Below, in pieces: positions 1 to 7,685 of a DNA stretch of 64,000 nt. The position numbers were made by a program, and so were the translations under genes. Positions within the stretch are counted from its first letter, which is position 1. Every line of letters starts with the position of its first letter. Source of the DNA: Metaclostridioides mangenotii (GTDB lineage: Bacteria; Bacillota; Clostridia; Peptostreptococcales; Peptostreptococcaceae); assembly GCF_018917235.1 (NCBI RefSeq), contig NZ_JAHLOF010000001.1, positions 1 to 64,000 on the forward strand, given 5' to 3'. The notes under the pieces are model-generated. The model had not been told where the DNA came from. It saw only the letters and a list, made by a program, of their open reading frames with translations, and did no database searches.

Positions 1-713
1 ACGCTAAAATGGGCAAAATCTTTTTGAACTTTAGTTGGATAATTTTCTTTTTCTATACCCCAATGGAAATATACTGTTACTAAGTCGGTCTCTTTTTTAA
101 GTTCTTTTATATCATTTTTAATGCCTTCTAAATATTTATCATTGTAGTTAGAATCCCAGCCATTATAGGCAAGTAACCCAACTTTAATACCCTTTGATTC
201 AATTATAGCCTTTTCTCCCATTCCTGCATATTTTATACCGTTACTATCTAGTACATTTTTAGTATCTTCTAACCCTTTTTCAAAATAATCTAAGGAATGG
301 TTATTTGCAATACCTACAGCTTCTATATTCCCTTCTTTTAAAATATTTACATAAGTAGGATCTCCTTTAAATGCAAATTGTTTTTCGGTGTTACCAGATG
401 TAGAAGTTGTCAATGGACCCTCTAAATTAACTATACTAATATCGTCGTTTTCAAATATTGATTTAACATTTTTAAAGAAATAAGAGTAGTCTTTATTTTG
501 ATTTATAAATTCTCTGTCAAATGTATATCCACCAGTGGAGCCCATATCATTACCCATTGTAACATCACCTACAAAACTCAAAGTAATGCTTGTTTGCTTC
601 TTTTCCTGAACAACATCTTTTTCAATATTATCTTTTGAATTTTTGTTACAACCAACGAGTATCAATGAAAATATTGTAGCTAATAATAATAGTTTAATTC
701 TTTTTTTAAACAT
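1..713 (-). CDS. CapA-family lipoprotein, partial (3' end beyond window)
   Basis: The frame stays open from the ATG at 713 to the left edge, so the C-terminus is missing. The N-terminus has a basic start, a hydrophobic stretch and a lipobox-like LILVGC (Cys about residue 22), so it is probably exported and lipid-anchored. The mature part shows the motifs of the PGA_cap/CapA metallophosphatase-like family: FVGDVTMG, INLEGPLTT, NNHSLDYF and YFHWG, which supply the metal ligands in this family. CapA relatives act in poly-gamma-glutamate capsule anchoring, but many homologues have unknown roles and no other capsule gene is visible here. AAGGAG lies about 9 bases before the ATG. Confidence 0.85.
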   Translation of the reverse strand, partial: MFKKRIKLLLLATIFSLILVGCNKNSKDNIEKDVVQEKKQTSITLSFVGDVTMGNDMGSTGGYTFDREFINQNKDYSYFFKNVKSIFENDDISIVNLEGPLTTSTSGNTEKQFAFKGDPTYVNILKEGNIEAVGIANNHSLDYFEKGLEDTKNVLDSNGIKYAGMGEKAIIESKGIKVGLLAYNGWDSNYNDKYLEGIKNDIKELKKETDLVTVYFHWGIEKENYPTKVQKDFAHFS

Positions 714-1041
714 CTCAAAATTCTCCTTATTTTTGTATGTATACAAAGTCATGATTATTATATACAAAAATATAAATTGTGTCGAATAAATAATTTTTTA
801 CTTGACATTGTAAAAAAATTATAAGTAAAATTAAAATAATTAGTGGATAACTGCCATAGTAGGATTATAACTAAAATTAGGATTACCATTTTTGATATTT
901 TTATAGAGCTTCTTGAGAATGTTTGATTATAAAAAATAGAGTATTAGTAGATAGGAAAAATACTATTATACAAGATAATTTTAAAATAAAAAATAGTCCT
1001 TTAACTAATACTAATTTGAAGTTATAGGACTATTTTTTATA
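714..1041. other. Intergenic region, capA upstream / regulator downstream
   Basis: This AT-rich stretch holds the upstream region of the capA-like gene and the terminator of the XRE/cupin gene. I see no further open frame or RNA structure in it. Confidence 0.5.
987..1037 (-). terminator. Terminator of the XRE/cupin gene
   Basis: A 12-bp stem (AAAATAGTCCT paired with AGGACTATTTT) closes a loop of about 25 bases. On the minus strand it is followed by a run of T just after the regulator's stop codon. Confidence 0.7.
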
Positions 1042-1587
1042 TTAGTCAATAAGGTATATCCAATGAACGACACAAATACCTTCTGTGGCTTTTTGAAATT
1101 TGTGTGTCTCATGTGCTTTTATAAAAAACACATCTCCAGCAAAGAGTTGATATGTTTCATCTGAAACAGTAACAAATATAGAACCTTCAATTACAATTCC
1201 AACCTCATCGTAATGATGACCCCACGATAATTCTTCAGTATAATTATCTTCATTCATCGTCATACTTACAATTTTAACTTTTTGAGCAAGATTGAACAGT
1301 TGATGATAATTGAGGCCGGAATTTGTTTCATAAATTTTTGGACACTCATCTTTTCGTATAAGTCTAGTAGTTTTATCTGTTTTAATTTCTAACATCTCAG
1401 CCATTGAAATCTCTAACGCATTACAAATTCTTTGCAGATTTATTAAAGTAGGGCTGCTTAAATTATTCTCAAGTTTACTTAAATAAGAAATCGATAAATC
1501 TGTTTCTTCTGATAGCGTTTGCAGCGTAAGTTGTTTTTTCTTTCGAAGATTTTTCAAAATTGATCCAAAATCCAAGTCCTCATTCAC
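1042..1587 (-). CDS. XRE-family transcriptional regulator with C-terminal cupin domain
   Basis: This is a 181-residue protein. Residues about 8-65 form a helix-turn-helix of the Xre/Cro type (LRKKKQLTLQTLSEETDLSIS, then SYLSKLENN). Residues about 105-178 form a small cupin beta-barrel (SWGHHYDEVG and the following GDVFFIKAHETHKF), the usual ligand-sensing part of this two-domain family. Such proteins often repress or activate a nearby transporter or catabolic gene. Here the nearest candidate is the divergent PfoR-like gene starting at 1957, and a near-palindrome lies in that gene's promoter. The regulatory link is inferred from layout only. Confidence 0.88.
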   Translation of the reverse strand: MNEDLDFGSILKNLRKKKQLTLQTLSEETDLSISYLSKLENNLSSPTLINLQRICNALEISMAEMLEIKTDKTTRLIRKDECPKIYETNSGLNYHQLFNLAQKVKIVSMTMNEDNYTEELSWGHHYDEVGIVIEGSIFVTVSDETYQLFAGDVFFIKAHETHKFQKATEGICVVHWIYLID

Positions 1588-1725
1588 CCTTTCAAAATAA
1601 CATGTTTTTATAAAAATAGTCTATCATGAGTAAAAGATATTGTCTACAATTCTATTTTTGAAGGATTCAAGGCTATGGATTATATTTCCATTTATAAAAA
1701 TAATTTTATAATTAGAAAAAAATCG

Positions 1726-1754
1726 TTGACTCGGAAATTTTCGTATGATAATAT
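1726..1754 (+). promoter_or_regulatory. SigA-type promoter of the PfoR-like gene
   Basis: TTGACT at 1726-1731 and TAATAT at 1749-1754 are separated by exactly 17 bases, close to the ideal for the housekeeping sigma factor. The spacer begins with the near-palindrome CGGAAATTTTCG (1732-1743), a plausible operator for the divergent XRE/cupin regulator. Initiation would be near 1761, giving a leader of about 195 bases. Confidence 0.6.
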
Positions 1755-1795
1755 TTAAATGCGAAATGAAAACGTTGTTAAGAAATATCTGAAGC

Positions 1796-1891
1796 ATGAA
1801 AAGGAGGAGCACGATAGAGTTAAGTAAGCAGAGTATATGCGGAAAGCTTCTATGTACTATTGCTATTGTAGAGGCAATCGACAGTAAATAA
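1796..1891 (+). CDS. Possible 31-codon leader ORF upstream of the PfoR-like gene
   Basis: An ATG at 1796 opens a 31-codon frame ending at 1891, inside the transcript leader of the PfoR-like gene. Its own ribosome site is weak. A perfect AAGGAGG lies inside the frame at 1801-1807 and is followed only by ACG and ATA at normal spacing. It could be a leader peptide, a decayed small gene whose start mutated, or chance. I do not recognise the peptide. Confidence 0.25.
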   Translation: MKRRSTIELSKQSICGKLLCTIAIVEAIDSK

Positions 1892-1929
1892 GTAGTTAAT
1901 ATCTAAACTATTAACATCAAAATAGCAAT
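1859..1929 (+). promoter_or_regulatory. Structured 5' leader with alternative pairings
   Basis: ATTGCTATT (1859-1867) is perfectly complementary to AATAGCAAT (1921-1929), just ahead of the ribosome site at 1944. A perfect 7-bp hairpin (1895-1901 with 1909-1915) sits inside. The left arm can instead pair its first five bases with GCAAT at 1874-1878. Two mutually exclusive folds next to the start suggest leader control. This does not match a riboswitch class I recognise. Confidence 0.35.
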
Positions 1930-1956
1930 TATATTAATTTTATGGAGGACATCTTA

Positions 1957-3015
1957 ATGTTAAAAATCTTAATGGGTACAGGTTTATTATTAGTGGTCTT
2001 ATCACTTTTTACATTATTTAGTTATAAAGCACCTAAAGGAATGAAGGCTATGGGTGCATTGGCAAACGCTGCCTGTGCTAGTTTCTTAGTTGAAGCTTTT
2101 CATGCTTCGGTATTTGGTAACTTGATGAATATAAAGTTCTTAGGTGAGGTTGGAGCGGCAAACGGTTCATTAGGGGGAGTTGCAGCAGGGATATTGGTTC
2201 CTCTTGCACTAGGAGTATCTCCGGTATATGCAGTATTAACTGGTTTAGCTTGTTCTGGGTTTGGAATATTACCAGGTTTTATAGCTGGTTATTTAACATC
2301 ATTTGTTGTTAAATTTTTAGAAAAGAAAGTTCCAGCTGGTCTTGATCTAATAGTAATAATACTAGTTGGTGCTCCTTTAGCAAGATTTATAGCTCAGTTT
2401 ATGGATCCAGTAGTATCTGGCACTTTACTTCAAATAGGTCAAATATTAATAGAGGCAGCTACAACTTCACCCGTTATAATGGGGCTTATACTTGGTGGTG
2501 TTATAACTGTTGTAGCAACAGCTCCACTTAGTTCAATGGCATTGACTTCTATTATTGGATTAACTGGAACACCTATGGCAATCGGTGCTTTAGCTGTTTT
2601 TGGTTCATCATTCATGAACTATGTATTTTTCTCTAAGATGAAATTTGGATCTAAGAAAGATACTATATCTGTTGCTATAGAACCTTTAACACAATCAGAT
2701 ATAATTTCAGCTAATCCAATTCCAGTTTATATAACAAACTTTATTGGTGGGGCTATGTCTGGAGTAATTATAGCAATGATGGGCCTTACTGTCGATACAC
2801 CTGGTATGGCAACTCCAATAGCAGGATTTGCTATAGCCTTAGCACAAAACGGTAAAAGTGCATTAATAGCCAGCGCAGGATGTATAGTAGTTAGTGTATT
2901 AGCTGCATATATAGGATATAGTATATTTAAAAATAAAAAGATAGTAACAGCTGATGAAATACGTGGAAATACAACAGAAGAATATTTAAATGAAGGTTTA
3001 GAACTTCAATTATAA
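1957..3015 (+). CDS. PfoR-like membrane protein (PTS EIIC-type family)
   Basis: This is a 352-residue integral membrane protein with about 8-10 hydrophobic segments and glycine/alanine-rich helices such as GSLGGVAAGILVPLALG. It resembles the COG3641/PTS_EIIC_2 family, whose founding member PfoR (PfoS/R) was linked to perfringolysin expression in Clostridium perfringens. Most members have no tested substrate. An upstream in-frame ATG at 1942 overlaps the GGAGG at 1944-1948, so the ATG at 1957, 8 bases after it, is the likely start. The gene stands alone between its promoter and a strong terminator. The divergent XRE/cupin gene may regulate it. Confidence 0.82.
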   Translation: MLKILMGTGLLLVVLSLFTLFSYKAPKGMKAMGALANAACASFLVEAFHASVFGNLMNIKFLGEVGAANGSLGGVAAGILVPLALGVSPVYAVLTGLACSGFGILPGFIAGYLTSFVVKFLEKKVPAGLDLIVIILVGAPLARFIAQFMDPVVSGTLLQIGQILIEAATTSPVIMGLILGGVITVVATAPLSSMALTSIIGLTGTPMAIGALAVFGSSFMNYVFFSKMKFGSKKDTISVAIEPLTQSDIISANPIPVYITNFIGGAMSGVIIAMMGLTVDTPGMATPIAGFAIALAQNGKSALIASAGCIVVSVLAAYIGYSIFKNKKIVTADEIRGNTTEEYLNEGLELQL

Positions 3016-3062
3016 AATATAATAATAGTAATATAGTAGCGTTATTAACTACTCGCTTAAAA

Positions 3063-3097
3063 GACCGTCAACTTATTAATAGTTGACGGCCTTTTTT
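3063..3097 (+). terminator. Terminator of the PfoR-like gene
   Basis: A 9-bp stem (CCGTCAACT at 3065-3073 with AGTTGACGG at 3081-3089) is followed by CC and six T. Confidence 0.9.
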
Positions 3098-3208
3098 ATG
3101 TAATCTAATGTTAGATTTAAGAAAAGCTATGGGTTAACATATTTATTTATATCTCACAATAAATATAATAAGATATTTCTGTGATGAAATAGTGGTTATG
3201 AATAAAAA

Positions 3209-3289
3209 GTAGAAGTTGGTAAATCTGAAGATTTATATAATAATCCTAAAGATGTATATACAATACCTAGAAATAATCCTAGAGTATAG
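3209..3289 (+). pseudogene. Remnant resembling an oligopeptide ABC ATPase C-terminus
   Basis: A 26-codon stretch between stop codons reads EVGKSEDLYNNPKDVYT. This resembles the conserved segment of OppD/OppF-type ATPases (G..eeLYNNP..PYT). No start, Walker motifs or rest of the protein remain. The surrounding 3100-3357 holds nothing else I can assign apart from the presumed cat promoter region. Confidence 0.4.
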
Positions 3290-3357
3290 TATAGGGAATA
3301 TGTTATATTTATATTGATGAATAAATTACAACAAAGAATTTAAAAAAGGAGATTAAT

Positions 3358-3378
3358 ATGGTTAGAACACGTAAATAA
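3358..3378 (+). CDS. Leader peptide MVRTRK of the cat gene
   Basis: A six-codon frame (ATG GTT AGA ACA CGT AAA TAA) is preceded by AAAAAAGGAG at good spacing. It ends exactly one base before the left arm of the hairpin that masks the cat ribosome site. From memory, the leader of the inducible Bacillus gene cat-86 begins MVKTDK, so the first residues are similar. In that system a ribosome stalled by chloramphenicol in the leader opens the hairpin. The role here is inferred from this layout. Confidence 0.75.
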   Translation: MVRTRK

Positions 3379-3442
3379 GCCTTCTGAAATTAACTATTTT
3401 ATAGAAAATTATTATTAAATATTTAAAAAGATTTTAGGAGGC
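3379..3442 (+). promoter_or_regulatory. Translational attenuator hairpin masking the cat ribosome site
   Basis: GCCTTCTGAAATT (3379-3391) pairs along all 13 positions with GATTTTAGGAGGC (3430-3442), three of them G-U wobbles, around a 38-base loop. The right arm contains the complete AGGAGG of the cat gene, whose ATG follows at 3447. The left arm starts immediately after the leader stop codon, so a ribosome stalled in the leader would keep the stem open. There is no T run, so it is not a transcription terminator. Confidence 0.8.
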
Positions 3443-3446
3443 AAAA

Positions 3447-4109
3447 ATGAAATTTAATTTAATTGATATTGAAAACTGGAAAAGAAAAGAACATTATAAT
3501 CACATTTTAAACGCTTCTAATTGTACATTTAGTATTACATGCAATTTAGATATAACAGACATTTTAAAGTACACAAAATTTAATAATATAAAACTTTATC
3601 CAACAATTATTTATTCAATAACAGAAGCAGTTAACAAGTTTAGTGAATTTAGAACTTGTTTCGATAACGAAGGTAGGTTAGGTTACTGGGATGTAATAAA
3701 CCCAAGCTTTACAATTTTTAATAAAGAAAATGAGACGTTTTCTAATATATGGATTAAATACGAGGATGATTTTAGTAAGTTTTATAACAATTATAAGACA
3801 GAAGTAGAGTTATATACAAATTCTAAAAAATTAAATCCTCAAACAAATATCCCAGATAATATTTTTCCTATTTCAAGTATACCATGGGTTAGTTTTACAG
3901 GGTTTAATCTAAATATTATATCAGATGGTACATATTTGTTACCAATATTTACACTAAGTAAGTATTTTGAACAAGATAATAGAGTATTATTACCTATATC
4001 AATACAAGTTCATCATGCTATTTGTGATGGATTTCATGTTAGTAGGTTTATAAATGAGTTACAAAATATTATTAAAAATAATCATTTATACATATTTAAA
4101 CTTAATTAA
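3447..4109 (+). CDS. cat: Type A chloramphenicol O-acetyltransferase
   Basis: The 220-residue protein is the usual size of trimeric type A CAT enzymes, which inactivate chloramphenicol with acetyl-CoA. The signature HHAICDGFH near residues 189-197 holds the catalytic His and the structural Asp (classical form HHAVCDGFH). The N-terminal half also fits the family (FNLIDIENWKRKEHY; YPTIIYSITEAVNKFSEFR). The ribosome site is very strong but lies in a stem, which implies drug-induced translation. A terminator follows. No transposase or resistance plasmid gene is nearby, so this may be an established chromosomal copy. The allele subclass (catP, catQ or other) cannot be settled by eye. Confidence 0.93.
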   Translation: MKFNLIDIENWKRKEHYNHILNASNCTFSITCNLDITDILKYTKFNNIKLYPTIIYSITEAVNKFSEFRTCFDNEGRLGYWDVINPSFTIFNKENETFSNIWIKYEDDFSKFYNNYKTEVELYTNSKKLNPQTNIPDNIFPISSIPWVSFTGFNLNIISDGTYLLPIFTLSKYFEQDNRVLLPISIQVHHAICDGFHVSRFINELQNIIKNNHLYIFKLN

Positions 4110-4152
4110 TTAGTAATGAGAAATGTTAAATATGTTTTAGAGATATGATAAA

Positions 4153-4197
4153 GTTAGACCTTCAACTTCAATATAGTTGAAGGTCTAACGTTTTTTA
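4153..4197 (+). terminator. Terminator of cat
   Basis: A perfect 15-bp stem (GTTAGACCTTCAACT, 4153-4167, with 4175-4189) and 7-base loop is followed by G and six T. Confidence 0.9.
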
Positions 4198-4220
4198 TAC
4201 TCTAATAAATACTAGTCTAA

Positions 4221-5158
4221 TCAATTTCTACATATAGTATCATTTTTGTTAATTGAAGAAGACTCTTTATATAATGCCATTAATAATATCATAATTATGA
4301 TACAAATAGTACCTAACCATTGAAATCTACCGAAAGATTCTTTGAGCCAAAAAACTGTGGTCAAAACAGCGGCTAAAGGTTCCAAAGTTCCTAGACAACT
4401 AGTTTCTTTAGGCGTTAGGTACTGCAAACTTTCAATATAAAACCAGAATGCAATCATAGTTCCAAATATAATAACAAATAATAAATATAGACTTGATTCA
4501 AAAGTAAAGTTGCTAGTATTAATTACCCAAGGTGGATTTATAAAGCTAAATAAAAAACCACCAATAATCATAGCCCACCCAACTACTACAAGAGAATCAT
4601 ATTTTTCTAATAATGAAACCGCATATAAAGTGTAAAAAGCTAATGAAATACCTGCTAGAACTCCCCAAAATATTGCTGGTTTTGGGACTGAAAGTTTAGA
4701 AATAGAACCATTAGTAAGTAATAAAAAACAACCTATTATAGCAAGTGTGACAGTCATAACATCTTTTCGTGTTAAAGCTGATTTCTTAAGTAATAATGAA
4801 TAAAAAATTATAAAAACTGGTGCTAAATATTGTAATAATGTAGCAACTGCAGCGTTACCATGTTTGATAGATGCCATGTATGTATATTGTACAGCTAGCA
4901 TTCCTAAAAGACCAAATACTACTAATTTGATTGACATATTTTTATTTTTCCAAATATCTAGTATTTGTCGCCTATCTCTAGTAAAAAATTGCACTGTTAA
5001 AAGTAGAATCCCAGATATAAGTAATCGTACAGTCACAAGCCATCCAACTTCAATAAAGTATTGCTGGAATAGTTTTTGTGAAACAGTTCCTCCTACACCC
5101 CAAAATATTGCTCCTATTATTACATAAAATAAACCTCTTGTCTTTTTGATGTATCCAT
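4221..5158 (-). pseudogene. EamA/DMT-family transporter with a frameshift near the N-terminus
   Basis: The long frame encodes a ten-helix drug/metabolite transporter with two EamA repeats (for example [22 protein letters not shown] and [22 protein letters not shown]). Only a weak internal GTG at 5036 starts it. The natural start is the ATG at 5158, preceded by AAAGGAG, but that frame stops after 12 codons. Conserved sequence resumes in the neighbouring frame ([16 protein letters not shown]). Adding one A to the five-A run at 5143-5147 (T on the plus strand) would join them into a normal 312-residue protein. So a one-base loss, a sequencing error, or a phase-variable tract is likely. EamA substrates vary, and none can be inferred here. 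Confidence 0.75.
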
Positions 5159-5255
5159 ATTGATTACTCCTTTTAAATATAATAATATTATTATAATAGC
5201 TTATAAAAACATTTAAATATACTAAATTTGAACTAATAAATATAAATCTAGATCA

Positions 5256-5505
5256 GGACAATTAAGTAGATCAGAATGTTGCAGATATTTTAAAAGGTTT
5301 TTAAGTATATCTCCATTAAACTATGTTATAAATTACAGGATTGAAAAGAGTCTATTCTTTCTCCAACAATCAGATACTAATATAACTGAAGTCGCTTATA
5401 TGGTTGGATTTAACAGTACAAGTTACTATAAATAAATTTCGTAAATCAATGGGTATGACTCCGTTAGAGTATAAAAAACAGAAAGCGGAGAATCACTTCT
5501 TTTAA
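5256..5505 (+). pseudogene. Broken AraC-family regulator, C-terminal part
   Basis: The translated remnant carries the double helix-turn-helix of AraC regulators: SRSECCRYFKRFLSISPLNY, then NITEVAYMVGFNSTSYY, then after a one-base insertion near 5430 NKFRKSMGMTPLEYKKQK. The N-terminal domain and a start are absent. It sits next to the frameshifted EamA gene, so this pair may be a decaying regulator-transporter unit. The rest of 5159-5645 holds only the EamA promoter region and a terminator. Confidence 0.75.
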
Positions 5506-5565
5506 TAAGATAACGAAAATTGAGTGTATCAAAATCTTCCTATACTTAATAGACAAACTATATTA

Positions 5566-5602
5566 ATTAAAAGACCTTTAGGCGAATCGCATAAAGGTCT
5601 TT
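5566..5602 (-). terminator. Terminator of the glycosylation cassette
   Basis: A perfect 11-bp stem (AAAGACCTTTA, 5570-5580, with TAAAGGTCTTT, 5592-5602) is followed on the minus strand by TTTTAATTAA. Confidence 0.75.
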
Positions 5603-5645
5603 GATAAACTTAAGTTTAATTTAATTTTATATATTCATTTCAATT

Positions 5646-7151
5646 TTATTCAAAATAAAGTTCAACATCTTGAAGTATATTGTAAAATTCCTTATAATAT
5701 GATTCCCAATACTTATCAGGTGGAACTGTTATCCAATAATAATCTTCATATGGCAACCTGTAAAGAGTGATAGATTTTTCTCCATTTGATACGGCGTTAT
5801 TTATAGTTTCTATCCTAGTATTTTCTGCAATACCTACATCTATAAATATACTTGAATAAAAAATACATATCATAGTTAAAATTCCCATCATAGTAAAACT
5901 AAACGATTGCAGTTTAATATCTGAGTTATTAAGTAAATACACAAGTAATTGTAGAGTAGATATAATGAAAAATATGTACGATGCAAATATACAACGAGCC
6001 CCTATTGGATTTGCAATAATTAAAGGCATTGCAACTGCAAAACCGGATCCATAGATCATAAATATTTTCATTTTAAGACCTTTATAATCAATATACATAA
6101 GTATAACTGTTATTACGCATACAAAGAATAGTAATGAATACAGTGAATTGAAATATGAAGTCTTATCAGCATTAGTAAATATATTCCACGCTGGGTATAC
6201 CTTATGGCAAATACTATATGCTATGTAAGTAGATAAAATAAATACTTGAAATTTCCCAATTATAGACTTTACTATACTTTTTTTGTTAGAATCTATACTT
6301 TTTTGAATTATAATTATACATATTATAGCAAGTACACTGTTTAACAACCAGTTATTTAAAAATAAGTAATTAGATATCTGCTTGACGTATAAATCAACGA
6401 TACTTATTACAGAGTAGGAAATTTGTTTATACCCATCAGTATTATTAGCTGCATTAGTATAAGAACTATTTGAAAACATTATAAAGGCACCTACTATTGT
6501 AGAGATTAAATATACTATATGAAGACTTGAAAATTTCTTATATTTAATAAATGTATAAAAAACTACAAACGCTGCTAAAAAGACAGTATATACTGTTGTA
6601 TGTTCACTGAAAAGTTGTGTTGATATACCTAACGGCACCATTAAAATAGTTGCCCATAATGGATATTTTATAGTATGAAGTGTATTAACTTTGTTGTCGA
6701 AAACATCGTTTATAATAATCAAGTAAAATATTATTAGTATAACTGGCGGTATAAAATTAATAAACGCTGCGATCCAAGAGTATGTTTCCCTAAATATTTC
6801 TCTTGGCATAGCTAAACACAAAATAGAAGCCAATAAAAATAATGCGGTTTTATCTTTAGGTTTAGCTTCGTGGACTACAAGCTTATAGATTGATAATATA
6901 ATCAATATCATACCTAAAGTAAGAGCAATATTTTTTGCTAAGACATTTCTTGTTATAAGTATTTCTAATAAATTTCCAAGATATCTTCCATTGTAATTCT
7001 TAAAACCATCAAGCATTAAAGACCATTTCACTTGACTACCCCATTGCCAATCGTCATGACTATATGGAACTTGAATAGCAAAGAACAAGAAAAATAAAAT
7101 CAATACTATTGAAAAATAGAATCTCGGATTTTTTAATAACTTACTTTTCAT
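5646..7151 (-). CDS. DUF6056-type polytopic membrane protein, probable GT-C glycosyltransferase
   Basis: This 501-residue protein has one N-terminal helix, an outer loop with SHDDWQWGS and YNGRYLGN, and about ten further membrane segments. An acidic motif in the first outer loop is typical of GT-C glycosyltransferases that use a polyprenyl-phosphate sugar, and the sequence resembles the DUF6056 family. It is the last gene of a three-gene unit with a GtrB-like transferase and a GtrA-like flippase. By analogy with phage and Gram-positive Gtr cassettes it would move the sugar to an outer-surface polymer such as teichoic acid. The acceptor and sugar are unknown. Confidence 0.7.
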   Translation of the reverse strand: MKSKLLKNPRFYFSIVLILFFLFFAIQVPYSHDDWQWGSQVKWSLMLDGFKNYNGRYLGNLLEILITRNVLAKNIALTLGMILIILSIYKLVVHEAKPKDKTALFLLASILCLAMPREIFRETYSWIAAFINFIPPVILIIFYLIIINDVFDNKVNTLHTIKYPLWATILMVPLGISTQLFSEHTTVYTVFLAAFVVFYTFIKYKKFSSLHIVYLISTIVGAFIMFSNSSYTNAANNTDGYKQISYSVISIVDLYVKQISNYLFLNNWLLNSVLAIICIIIIQKSIDSNKKSIVKSIIGKFQVFILSTYIAYSICHKVYPAWNIFTNADKTSYFNSLYSLLFFVCVITVILMYIDYKGLKMKIFMIYGSGFAVAMPLIIANPIGARCIFASYIFFIISTLQLLVYLLNNSDIKLQSFSFTMMGILTMICIFYSSIFIDVGIAENTRIETINNAVSNGEKSITLYRLPYEDYYWITVPPDKYWESYYKEFYNILQDVELYFE

Positions 7152-7187
7152 TTTGTTTCCTCCTGATTAAAATGAATAAAGTTAAAT

Positions 7188-7607
7188 TTAATCTTTATTT
7201 TCTTTAAAAATTATTAGCTTACTAAATACATAATTTAATATAACTACTATAATCTGAGTAAAAATCTTTGCATACATACTACCGACTATAAAGATATCTA
7301 CAAGTATAAACAATGTTATCATTTCTATAGCTCCTGATAATAGTCTACAGTTCACAAATGTTAGCATCTCTTTTAATATAGATTTTATCCCTTTAGTCTT
7401 GCTTTCAAATACCCATATACGATTAGTTACGTATGCAAAACCTACAGCAAATATCCAAGATATCACATTGCTAATAAGATAGTGTATTTTAAATATCTCG
7501 CTAGAAAAATAAAAACTAACAAAACTTACTATGGTTGTTAGAACTCCGAAAAATAAATATAATAGAACTTCTTTATATTTATAAAATAGATGTAATAATT
7601 TATTCAT
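7188..7607 (-). CDS. GtrA-family membrane protein
   Basis: This is a 139-residue protein with four membrane segments and the typical GtrA sequence (YLFFGVLTTIVSFVSFYF; AYVTNRIWVFES). GtrA proteins are thought to flip undecaprenyl-phosphate-linked glucose, or a similar sugar, to the outer face. The gene lies 36 bases before the DUF6056 gene and 78 bases after the GT2 gene, all on one strand, so the three are likely one operon. Confidence 0.88.
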   Translation of the reverse strand: MNKLLHLFYKYKEVLLYLFFGVLTTIVSFVSFYFSSEIFKIHYLISNVISWIFAVGFAYVTNRIWVFESKTKGIKSILKEMLTFVNCRLLSGAIEMITLFILVDIFIVGSMYAKIFTQIIVVILNYVFSKLIIFKENKD

Positions 7608-7685
7608 ATATAATTCCTTTTTATTGAAAAATTTTATTTACCTACTTGGTATATGTAAAAAATGAATAGCTAAATGTAATTTGAT

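Noticed and set aside
1624..1812. A 62-codon minus-strand frame upstream of the XRE/cupin gene
   Set aside because: It covers the PfoR-like promoter, has no ribosome site and a low-complexity hydrophobic composition.
3343..3417. A frame reading EHVNKPSEINYFIENYY before cat, which looks protein-like
   Set aside because: It has no start, begins right after a stop and overlaps the leader peptide and attenuator, which explain the region better.
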